Source of the DNA: Tricholomella constricta
Lineage: Eukaryota > Basidiomycota > Agaricomycetes > Agaricales > Lyophyllaceae
Direction of reading: 5' to 3'
Assembly (NCBI GenBank): GCA_013368375.1
Contig: JAACJP010000003.1
Coordinates: 1-64,000 of the forward strand
DNA length: 64,000 nt
Within the stretch, counting starts at the first letter, position 1, and every line of letters starts with the position of its first letter. Below, piece after piece: positions 43,172 through 52,291 of this stretch. The notes under the pieces were generated by a model, which was not told where the DNA came from, ran no database searches, and saw nothing but the letters and a program-made list of their open reading frames with translations. The position numbers and the translations under genes are program-made.

Positions 43172-46100
43172 TCACCCCCCCTTTTGAATCGCAACGACTC
43201 GGTGCGGGGTGACGGTGGCGAAGATGGCGGGGGATAGAGTGAAGATGCCACGAATGTGGCGTGGGGCGTCGGGGTTGTCGCGGTGAAATTTGCGTACCAG
43301 ATCGGGGGCGGCGACATTTTCGCGAGGTTCCCAAGAAGCTTCTTCGTAACCATAGCCCTTCCACAGGACCTTGTACTGTAGTTTTTTGCGGAAGGTTCGG
43401 CTATCGAGGATCTTTTCAACTTCATAATGGGGTTCGTCTCGATTATGTCGGGGGGCGGAGGGGGATCGGATCGACGACCTTCGATCGGATCAGCAATGGC
43501 GGGGATGAGCTTCACGACGTGGAAGACTGGGTGGATGCGCTTCATGGACTGAGGCAGCAGGAGGCGGTATGCCAGCGGGCCGACTCGCCTTTGCACGACG
43601 AAAGGGCCAAGGTAGCGATGCGACAACTTCTTAGACGGTCGGGTCGTAGAAATGTCGGTCGCGTCCAAGTATACCTTGTCGCCAGGCTGGTAGTCGGGCG
43701 TTGGGGCGTGCCGCTGGTTGTAATACCGCTCCATGTCGTCTTTGGCCTTTGAAAGCGCTGCCTTGGCTTCCTCCTGTGCTTCCTTCATGCGCTCCACGAA
43801 CTCGTCTGCTGACTCGTTCTTGGAAGCGCCCCGACGCGGCTCAAAGCCCATGCGCGGATGCCGACCAGTGTCAAGCAGGAAGGGGGTCTGCTGCGTCGCC
43901 GAATGTACATGGTTGTTGTAACTGAATTCGGCGTCGGGCAGGAGGTCCTCCCAATCGTTCTGGCGCTCATTGCAGAAGACTCGCAAGAACTGTTCCAGTT
44001 CCTGGTTGACACGCTCTGTCTGTCCGTCGGTCTGTGGGTGGTACGCCGTCGAGGCCGACAGCTTGATACCCAGGAGTCTGTACAGTTCGCGCGTGAACTC
44101 GGCGACGAACTGTGGACCTCGATCGGAGACGAATGCGTCGGGGAGACCGTGCAGCTTCCAGACGTGGCGACGGTAGAGGTTCGCAGCTCCCAGGGCCGAA
44201 CAAGTCGTGTGCGACGCGATGAAGTGCGCGCGCTTTCCAACTGAATCCACGACATTCATGATCGCGTCGTGGCCGTTGGACTCTGGAAGTTCGGTGATGA
44301 AGTCGACCGATACGACATTCCATCGGCCTTCGGGGATGGGAAGCGGCTGCAGCTGTCCGACGGGGAGTTGGCGGCGAGGTTTCGTGCGCAGACACATGTC
44401 ACAGGTGCTGGTGTACGAACCGATGAAGCGCGACATCTGGGGCCACCAGTAGTTGCGCGACACCAGTTCGAGCGTCTTCCAGCGACCGGGGTGACCGGCG
44501 ACCTTGGAGTCGTGGTGCTGCTCCACAATGCGTCGGCGAAGGTCTGGGACGTTCGGGACATAGATCCGTCCACGGAACGTGAGCAGACCGCCTTCCTCTC
44601 CCCACTCGCCAAAGCGAAGGGAGCGGCCGGCGATCTTGGATGCTTTGACCAGTTGCGCCGCTTTCGCGACCGCATCCTCCTGAGCCCCATCGCGATTGCC
44701 CTTGCGGATCGCTTTCAGCACATCATCCTCCTCTCCGACCAGTGCAAGGCCTTCAGTTGCACGAACGGCGAAGAATTCTGGTTTGAGCAGCACGATGTTG
44801 GCGTTGTCGGCGCTTCCGTCGCCATGGTCGGGGCGACGCGATAACGCGTCGGGTTTGCCCATGCTACGGCCAGGACGGTGGTGGAGGGCGAAGTCGAAGT
44901 TGGCGAGGTAAAGCGACCATCGGGCTTGACGCCGATTGAGTTTCTTCGCGGTGAGGAAGTACTCGAGGTTCTTGTGGTCGGTCCAGATCTCCACCTTGTG
45001 CTTTGCGCCTTCTACGAAGTGTCGCCATTCCTCCAGAGACCGGATGATCGCCAGCATCTCTTTGTCATGGATCTCGTAGTTCCGCTCGACGGCGTTCAAG
45101 CTCTTCGAGTAGAACGCGACCGGGTGCCACTTGCCATCGGATGGCGACTCTTGCGACAGGACTGCGCCCGTTGCGAAGTCGGACGAGTCGGCTTCGATGC
45201 GGTACGGTCGATCGTCGTTGGGGAACATGAGGACTGGCCCCGATGTGATTGCAGACTTCAGAAGGGCAAAGGCCGACTGCTCCGACTCTCCCCATCGCCA
45301 GGCGACGTCCTTGCCTGTCAGATCGAACAGGGGTCGGGCATGGTGCGAGAAGTCCTGGATGAACCGTCGGTAGAAATTGGTGAAGCCTAGGAACGCTTGC
45401 ACCTCCTTCTTGTTCTTCGGCGCCGGCCATTCCAACACTCCAGCGACTTTAACCGGATCCATTTCCGCTTGCCCTTGCGAGATGATCAGCCCGAGATACT
45501 CGATCTTAGTCTGCTCAAATTCGCATTTCTCGGGCTTTAAGAACAGCTGATGTTCGCGGAGTCGGTCCAGTACCAGTCGCGTGACCCGATGGTGTTCCTC
45601 TAGCGTCTTTGTATAAATCAAGATGTCATCGAGGTACACGCAAACAACACCTTCAGCGATCAGATCGCGGAAGATATCATTCATCATGGTCTGAAATGTG
45701 GCGGGGCTGTTCGTGAGGCCGAAGAACATGACGAGCGGCTCGAAGAGGCCGCGATTCGTCCGAAACGCTGCCTTCCACTCGTCGCCTTCCTTGATCCGCA
45801 CGTTGTTGTACCCCCATCGGACGTCCAACTTGGTGAAGTACCGCGCGCCGCGAAGGTTATTCACCAGTTCGCTAATGAGGGGCAGCGGGTATCGGTTCTT
45901 CACCGTGAGCGCATTGAGCGTCCGATAGTCCTGAACCAGTCGGAGCGACCCGTCCTTCTTCTTGATGAAGAAGACCGGCGACGCCATGGGCGACTTGGAC
46001 GGTCGGATGCGACCTGTCTCGAGGTTCTCCTTGAGGAACGCGTCGAGTTCGACCTGTTCTGCCGGTGAGAGCGGGTAGACCTTCGTGCCCGTCGGCGACG

Positions 46101-47204
46101 CGCCCGGCTCCAGTTCGATGGCATGGTCCCATTGCTTGCGCTCTGGAAGCTCATCGAATGCGACTTTGGAGAAGACATCTTCAAAGTCGTGGAGGTGGGT
46201 CGGTACTGCGTCGCGGAAAGTTCTGGGCACGGAGTTAGCAGCGTGCGCTTCCGCAAGTCGCTGCGATGTCGTTTGGCTGGCCCGAATATGCTCGGCGGTC
46301 GGAGTCGGATGGATCGCGGTCGCGAAGATGCGATCGCCACTCAGGAAGGTTTCCACCAGGAAGTCGTCAGACTCTGGGTCAGGTTCCTCCAGGATCGGGG
46401 TGTAGGGGAGGAACTCCTCCTCATCAGAGTCGTCCTCAACATACGGGTTGGTCGGGGCTCGCAGGTCGGGCTCAGTCATCGGTATACCGTCGGCTCGACA
46501 GGCGCGGATCGCTGCGCGCACTTTGGTGCGTGCGCGCCGATCGGCTTTGACCTCGTCCTTGCAGGTGCCGCACTGCGTCGGACAGCGACTCATCTTCACC
46601 TCCTTGGTCTCCCAGTCGATCTCGGGGTTATGGTTTTTAAGCCAGTTGAACCCGAGGATCATGTCTTGCTTGCCTAACTGGGTGACCCCGAAGACGGCTC
46701 GTTCGGTATGACCGTTGTATCGCAAGACAGCTTCTACGATGCAAGAGACCGAACCGCCTTCGTTGAGAGTGCCGTCCACATTGTAAACCGGGGATGGCCG
46801 ACTAAGCACCTTGGTTGTGAGCTTGTGTTTCTCGACGAAAGCGACATTGAGAAAACTGCCGGTCGCTCCGCTGTCCACTAGGGCAGTGACGGCATGCGAC
46901 TCCTGGGTGTCGGTGGTCTCCAGTTCGACGTTGAGCCACAGGGATCTGGGGCAGGGGGAGGCAGCGGCGATGAAGCGACTAGGGAGTCGCTTTTCCCAGC
47001 GGGGTAGGCCACGACGCGACGGGGCGATCGGCTTTGCAACTGCGATCGGTGTCGTCGGGTCGGAGGGGTTTTGTACGTCTTTGTCGGTCGGTTCGCTCGT
47101 CGGAATAGCAGCAATATTAGGTGTATTGGCGTATTCTACGGATAAAGGAGCGAACCGATTACGACTAGACAACGGGGGCGTACGTTCCACCCGTTGTGTA
47201 ATTA
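43147..47204 (-). pseudogene. pol: Element C Pol; chromodomain out of frame
   Basis: Pol lies in the -1 frame relative to Gag and has no ATG at its start. Counting from 47190: protease VDSGATGSFLN (D near 106) and ILGFNWLKNHNP; RT FFIKKKDGSLRLVQDYRTLN, VMFFGLTNSPATFQ, CVYLDDILIYT; RNase H EADSSDFATGAVL, NYEIHDKEMLAI, WTDHKNLEYF; integrase HHDSKVAGHPG...CDMCLR, SVDFITELPE, VSDRGPQFVAEF and QTDGQTERVNQELEQFLR (D, D, E); then a GPF-type end (HRYLGPFVV). The chromodomain ([30 protein letters not shown]) is encoded at about 43438-43270 in the next frame and stops at 43172; a single missing base near 43440 separates it from Pol. The shifted frame runs into the LTR. Confidence 0.9.
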
Positions 47205-48416
47205 AAAACCCTCCTCGGCGTCGGAGGCGGTCGCGTCGGCCGACGATGGAGTCGGGTCGGCGGGGACTGCGTCCTTGCGAGCTAGACGTTCCATGATAAG
47301 CGCCTCCAGCTCGTCATCGAGCATGTGGCGCACGTCCCAGCGCAAAGGGCAGTCACGAGAGTAGTGACCCTTTTTCTTGCACCGAAAACAGTGGTCGTCG
47401 GCAGGCGCGACTCGATCGCGCATCCGATCTACGTCCATTGGGATGCCCTGGGGGATCGGCCTGGGGGCTGGTGCAGCAGGAGCGCGGGGGGCGGGGGGAG
47501 CGGGAGCGGGAGCGGGAGCGGGGGCAGTAGCGAACGCCCATCGTGCAGCTGCGGTGGTGGGCGGGCGGCTGTCGGGCGCCTTTGTCGGGACCATCCGACG
47601 GTGGAAGTCGTCCTCCGACCTCATGATGAAGTCTTGAGAACGAGCGATCCTCAGCCACTCCTCAATCTTCTCATCGTGCGGGCGACCCGTGGTGATGCTT
47701 CCGAGTCGCCTCGAGAGCTTCGGGTCCATTCCCCGACGGAATTTGAGGACCAGGTGACGCCCATCTGGGTAGCCCGCCTTGACCCACAGGGATCGGAACG
47801 AGTCGATGTACTCGTCGATCGATCGACCGTTCTGGAAGTACGCCGTCGACTCCAGGATGAGCGCGGCATCGGCGACCTCGTCGAAGAGGAAGAACTCGCC
47901 ACGGAAGGTGTCTTCGAAGTCCTTCCAGGCGGGAAAGACGTCCTTGGCGGTTCCGAACTGGAACACCCGACTGACGAAGTCGGCGGCTCGCCCGTGCTGC
48001 ATGTACGACAGCACCCATACTATTCGGGCGTGGTCATCGGCGAAACTTCCCCCGCACAAGGAGAAGTAGAGCTTGCAGGCGTTCAAGAACGCGCGACCGC
48101 CCGATCGGGCGCCGTCGTAAATGGGAGGGGGCGACGGTCGGAGGTGGTGCGATCCCGATCGCGGAGAGCCTGGCAGCGGGGTGGTCGTCTCAGGCGGCGG
48201 GGGGGTCGTGTCTGCTTCGGGAGCAGCGGGGGTGGGATTGGGGGGTGTCCCCGACATGAATTTTTCGAAAAGAGCGGAGAGGCGGTCCATAGAGGCCGAG
48301 TTGGAGGTATTGGAGGCAGAGAGAGCCGAAATTGTGGCTTCCATATTCGCCAACCGCTCCTCCGTCGTGAGGAAGGGAGAGAACGGTCGCTGCGACATGT
48401 CACCAAATTCGGACAT
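47202..48416 (-). CDS. gag: Element C Gag (404 residues)
   Basis: ATG at 48416 gives 404 residues. Pro-rich N-terminal segment, then a capsid domain (FSLCGGSFADDHARIVWVLS, WKDFEDTFRGEF, SIDEYIDSFRSLWVKAGY, LVLKFRRGMDP) of the retrotransposon gag type, an Ala/Pro repeat (APAPAPAPAPP) and a CX2CX4HX4C zinc knuckle (CFRCKKKGHYSRDC). The stop lies in the frameshift heptamer context. It builds the virus-like particle and binds RNA through the knuckle. No defect is seen. Confidence 0.93.
   Translation of the reverse strand: MSEFGDMSQRPFSPFLTTEERLANMEATISALSASNTSNSASMDRLSALFEKFMSGTPPNPTPAAPEADTTPPPPETTTPLPGSPRSGSHHLRPSPPPIYDGARSGGRAFLNACKLYFSLCGGSFADDHARIVWVLSYMQHGRAADFVSRVFQFGTAKDVFPAWKDFEDTFRGEFFLFDEVADAALILESTAYFQNGRSIDEYIDSFRSLWVKAGYPDGRHLVLKFRRGMDPKLSRRLGSITTGRPHDEKIEEWLRIARSQDFIMRSEDDFHRRMVPTKAPDSRPPTTAAARWAFATAPAPAPAPAPPAPRAPAAPAPRPIPQGIPMDVDRMRDRVAPADDHCFRCKKKGHYSRDCPLRWDVRHMLDDELEALIMERLARKDAVPADPTPSSADATASDAEEGF
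47205..47211 (-). promoter_or_regulatory. -1 ribosomal frameshift site G_GGT_TTT (element C gag-pol)
   Basis: Gag ends GAG GGT TTT TAA, giving heptamer G_GGT_TTT directly before the stop. A 7-nt spacer is followed by an 8-bp perfect stem: ACAACGGG (47197-47190) with CCCGTTGT (47176-47169), loop 13 nt. The -1 frame enters Pol without a stop. GGGUUUU is a known viral slippery sequence. Confidence 0.8.
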
Positions 48417-48529
48417 CTCGAAACGGGACTGGACGGGCGATCGGGGCGAGCGCGCGTTGGACGGTCGCGTGTAGCAGACGCGTGTTTCGGCGCGGAAGCG
48501 GATCGGTCGGCTTCGTCGGGTTTCTAGAG

Positions 48530-48541
48530 TTACTCTATTCT
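48530..48541 (-). other. Element C self-complementary primer-binding site
   Basis: Two nt inside the 5' LTR the element strand reads AGAATAGAGTAA, which is the exact complement of TTACTCTATTCT in its own LTR (48671-48660). A TATATAG box ends 26 nt, and starts 33 nt, before that segment, placing the predicted RNA 5' end there. No TGG start for tRNA priming is present. Confidence 0.7.
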
Positions 48542-48543
48542 GC

Positions 48544-49040
48544 TGTTAGGGCGACCTCAGCGCAGAGCTTAGTCATGCTGGCAGAGGGGAATCCAATGTT
48601 ATATTATGTACGATTAGAGAGAACGTAAGTAGACCTACCTGGCAGAGGGGAATCCAATGAGAATAGAGTAAAGGATTCCCCCATGTCAGGAGGATGACTA
48701 TATACGAGTAACTACTTGAGGGCCGGCTCTCTGGGGTGTATGGTACGTAAATGATAACGGATGGGCAGCGGCGCGTGTATGTACACGTTCCCGACGCTGT
48801 CCGATCCTCGTGGCTCAGGGTGCAGGCGCACGAGGTCGGGTGACCGACGTCGGGATGTCGAGAATCGGGATCGGGCGCGCGCTGGAAGGGGAAGTAACGA
48901 CAGGAAGTTATAAGTATGTACACCGATGCTTGGGGCGGAGCGTCGGGGTCGGGATCGCGATCATCTGAGGAGCGGTCGGTCACGTGCTCGTCCGAGGAAT
49001 CGGATGGTCACGTGATCACCAAACAGGTGTTCCCCTAACA
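48544..49040 (-). repeat. Element C 5' LTR
   Basis: 497 bp, with TATATAG at 48704-48698 and predicted RNA start near 48671, dividing it into U3 of ~370 and R-U5 of ~127 nt. Confidence 0.97.
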
Positions 49041-51134
49041 GGAGTCACCTGGAGGGTGGGTCCAGCTGGGGTCGACGCAGGCACAGTCGGGCTCCAGGCC
49101 GGTGGTGAAGGGGTGGCGAGAGCGGGGGTGGGCACAGGGGTGGTGGGCACAGGGGTGGCTGGAGGTGGAGGTGGAGGGGTGGCTGGAGGTGGAGGGGTGG
49201 TGGGCAAGGGGGGCAGAGGGGTGGAGGGAGGCGGAGTTCCCTCAGCCGCTGACTGGGGTGAAGACGGAGGCAAAGGCGGATCTTGAGCGGACTCTGCGGG
49301 CCTGCGCGGAGGAGGCGGAGTTGCTTGCGGAGGTGCTTGCAAATCCATGTTCTCTATGTTGAGGGCGGCCATGTCCGCAAACAGCTCCGCGGCCAGCTCC
49401 GTGGGAAGAGGTGCTTGCGCCTCTAGCATCCGCACACGCTTCTGCAGGCCCTGCACCTCGACTCCCTGACGTTGCGCCTCACCCAATACCTCCCTCCCTG
49501 CCAACTCCAGCTCCCGCTGTGCAAGTACAAGCTCTGCAGCCCTAAGGTTGATGAGCTCGCACTGCATTGACCGCCTCTTGTCCCGCTTCAGCACCAATTG
49601 CACGCTGACCTCCAGGTCTGACATCCGCTCCCGCAAAGTGGTATTTTCTGCGGTCAAGGTCGCAAGCCTGGTCAGGATCGCCGCGGGGTCAAAGTCCGCG
49701 GGGAGCGCGGCAGCGGACGGGAAGTGGGTGGCTACAATGGTCTTCTTTAGCAAAGTGATGAAGAGAAGAAAAAAGACTTACAAGGCCCCGCGGGGTTGAA
49801 GTCCGCGGAGGGCGCGGCAGCGGACCTGGGGTGAGTGGCTACAAGTATATTTATTAGCAAAGTGATAAAAAAATGGATGGGAACTTACAGGGACCCGCGA
49901 TGTTCTCCTTTGCCCGCTTGACCTTCGTTGGCTTTGGCCCCTTCCTCGGAATGCCTGGTGAGAAAACACAACTCTGCTTTGCAAACTTGCATGGAAAGCA
50001 GGCTGTTGCCTTCCCACCCTGTATCCTGCACGCGAGATTCCTCATTGTGCATCGTACACAGGCGGGGTCATAGTTTCCGTGGTCGACCGCGGACATCGCT
50101 CGGAATTCGTTGTCGCTGTCGTCCCGGTCCAAGTCCTGGAACGACTGCACCACCTTGCCCTTTCCCTTGTCTGCGGCGGAAGGCAAGGGGTCCGCCGCGC
50201 GGATACGGTGCTGTTCTGTTGTGTTGGGAAAGATCAGTGTCAGACTAGGTAATGCAAAAATGAAAAACTCACCGGGTTGAACGCCCGCGGCCTTGACCCC
50301 CGCGGACCCATCCACTTCCCTCTGCTTTCCCTTCTCCTTTCTTCTCCTCTCTGCCTTCTCCGCCCTCTCCTTCTCCGCCTTCAACGCCACGGCCCTCGCT
50401 TCCGCTTCCACAGCCCTCACCTCTGCGGCCCTTGCCTCCGCCTCTCTCTCTTTGGCAGCCCTCCTCCGGGCGGCCTTCTCTGCTCTCGCTCTCTCCATCT
50501 CCTCCCTCTCCCTCTTCTCCTTTTCCTCCCTCTCTATTTCTTCCTCTAACCTCTGCTCCTCAGCCCATTTGGCCTTCCTCTTCTCCCGCCTTGCCTCCGC
50601 GGCCTTCATCTCCTCTGCCATTTCCGCGGCCTTTCTCCTTGCCAGTTCCATCGCCCGTTTCCTTGCCTCCTCGGCCTCCGCGACCCTTGCTGCCCACTCT
50701 GTGGCGGCCCTTGACGACTCCGCCTCCGCGGCACTCGCTGCCGGCTCCGCGGCACCCGCTGCTGACCCCGCGGCACCTGCTGCCGGCCCCGCGGACCCCG
50801 TTGTCTGCTGTTGGCCCTGGTGAGCACGCACAATGTCCAGAAGTTTACCCATTAGCTCCTTCGTGTTTTCCCCATGCGAGATGTCCTGGATTAGCCGGAT
50901 TGTGGCAGCAAGGAGGGAGGCGTGCCTGGCCCGCATAACCTCCGGGGTGGTGCTGGCCTTGACCCGCGGCCATAATTTTTTCTTATTTTCTAATGGTCAG
51001 TGATTGGTTAAGATAGAGAAAAAAAAATGTACCGCTGTTTTTTTGTACAGCGCAGTCAGCGCCGGGACATCGCCGTTTTCGACGGCCTTGACAATGTCGT
51101 TGTTGATCGCGTTCAGAGCCGTGATGTCGGACAT

Positions 51135-51339
51135 TTTGATGCGCGGAGGGCGGTGTTGCGGACTTAGATTTGGGAGTGGTGGCGGGCAGATATGGGAGGG
51201 CAGAAGAGTTCCGCAGGAGTTGAAAATTCTCAACATGGTCACGTGCAACATCCAATTATATCTCTCTTACTAATTGTTCTCCGTTGTTCCAAAAGATTCT
51301 TATCACGTGCTCTGATTGAAGATCAACCAGACCATAAAG
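51135..51339. promoter_or_regulatory. Divergent promoter between KDZ genes G4 and G5
   Basis: 205 bp separate the two start codons. Like the 39787-40042 spacer it lacks CCGCGG. No TATA box was recognised. Confidence 0.45.
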
Positions 51340-51948
51340 ATGGCCTTCTTCAACAGACACAGACCCATACAAATGAGCGCCATCAACCCATCGGAAAGTA
51401 ACTCCGCGGACACCGCGGACATGCGACCTACTCCGCTCCGCGGATATGTTGTGATCAATTCCAATGGCCGGGAGTACCTTGTGCCACAACATCTGGCTGC
51501 CATAACGGAGCAGAAGCTCCTAACTGAAGCTTTGAAGGAAAAAGAGCTGAAGAAGGCCAAGGCTGATCCTGGAGTAAGTGATGGAATTGCTGCTCATTCA
51601 TTGAAGGGATAGCTAACATAAATTGAGTAGCCAGTGAAGCACAAAGACGGAGGGTTTCTGACTCTAGCCTCTGGTTCTGTTATAATCCCCGCGGACCCCG
51701 TAAGTCTTTTTATGCACACCTTGTTTACAAAACTAACAGTCATTTATTAGCCAATGACACAGCGAGAGCTCCTTGGTCTCCACGCTGAAATCAAAGCTTT
51801 CCAGCAACTTCACAACGTATCCTATGCTTCCGCGGCTCGTCAGCTGTATCTGGCAGAGGTCGCCAAACTTAACAGCCTGCAAGTTGCTCTCGGTGCCTTC
51901 CGTACCATCCGCAATGAAATTGATGGGCCTCAAATGGGTGATACGTAG
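51340..51948 (+). CDS. KDZ accessory gene G5 (166 residues)
   Basis: Three exons, 51340-51573, 51631-51699 and 51751-51948, with GTAAGT donors, CTAAC branch sites and GAGTAG/ATTAG acceptors; all junctions in phase 0. The protein starts MAFFNRHRPIQMSAINP, contains GYVVINSNGREYLVPQHL and a charged helix (EKELKKAKADPG), a short middle exon (GGFLTLASGSVIIP) and a C-terminal helix (ELLGLHAEIKAFQQLHNVS, LAEVAKLNSLQVALGAF). No family is recognised. Exon 1 alone has three CCGCGG copies. Its divergent pairing with G4 suggests co-expression with it. Confidence 0.75.
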
Positions 51949-52291
51949 AGGACATAGTTTGGTACACTTCTGCACTTCTGTCATTAAGTACTTGTGCAAC
52001 AATGTGTGATTACATGCAATTAATTACATTACTGTGATTAGTAATCCCCATAGACGGAGGCCCGCGGACATGTATTGATCCGCGGATGTTGGTATGGCCT
52101 GAGGCCCGCTGCGGTGCTGCGGGTGCCTCCAGAGACAACGACCCGCGGACATGTATGTCACCGCGGACGTGCCTGCCCAGGCCCGCTGCAGTGCTGGGAG
52201 TGCACCACAAACTACGACATGTATTGAACTGCGGACGTCGGTAATGGCCCGGCCAGGCCCGCTGCGGTGCCGGGGGTGCCTCTAGAGAATG
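51949..52291. other. KDZ right subterminal region with degenerate repeats
   Basis: No gene is seen. Three degenerate units of roughly 80-100 bp each contain a GACATGTAT element, one or two CCGCGG-like sites and an AGGCCCGCTGCGGTGC-like block. Confidence 0.6.

Larger units (their letters stand above)
42675..49040 (-). mobile_element. Element C: young full-length Ty3/Gypsy chromovirus, 6366 bp
   Basis: Two 497-bp LTRs differing at one base enclose Gag and Pol on the minus strand. A perfect 5-bp target duplication GGAGT flanks it (42670-42674 and 49041-49045). It lies in the last exon of KDZ gene G4. PPT AAAAGGGGGGGTGA abuts the 3' LTR. The element almost lacks the CCGCGG motif that fills the surrounding KDZ sequence. 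Confidence 0.97.
42510..51134 (-). pseudogene. KDZ accessory gene G4 (coiled coil, Zn2Cys6-like), split by element C
   Basis: Exons 51134-51033, about 50981-50273, 50215-49889, 49838-49782 and 49731-49041, the last continuing beyond element C at 42669-42510. Removing C and one target copy leaves all junctions in frame (681 codons). The N-terminal exon reads MSDITALNAINNDIVKAVE. A very long Glu/Lys/Arg/Ala coiled coil follows (EEARKRAMELARRKAAEMAE and onwards). Exon 3 has a CX2CX6CX9CX2CX6C cluster, Zn2Cys6 spacing, then KRAKEN. Exons 4 and 5 begin with a duplicated STHxxSAAAxxADFxPA segment. Exon 5 has a leucine-rich coil (LATLTAENTTLRERMSDLE) and Pro-rich repeats, ending with a basic TKRKAADEGGGPSKKH signal. 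The C insertion ends the product inside the LTR. The likely role is DNA binding to element sites, by inference. Confidence 0.75.
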
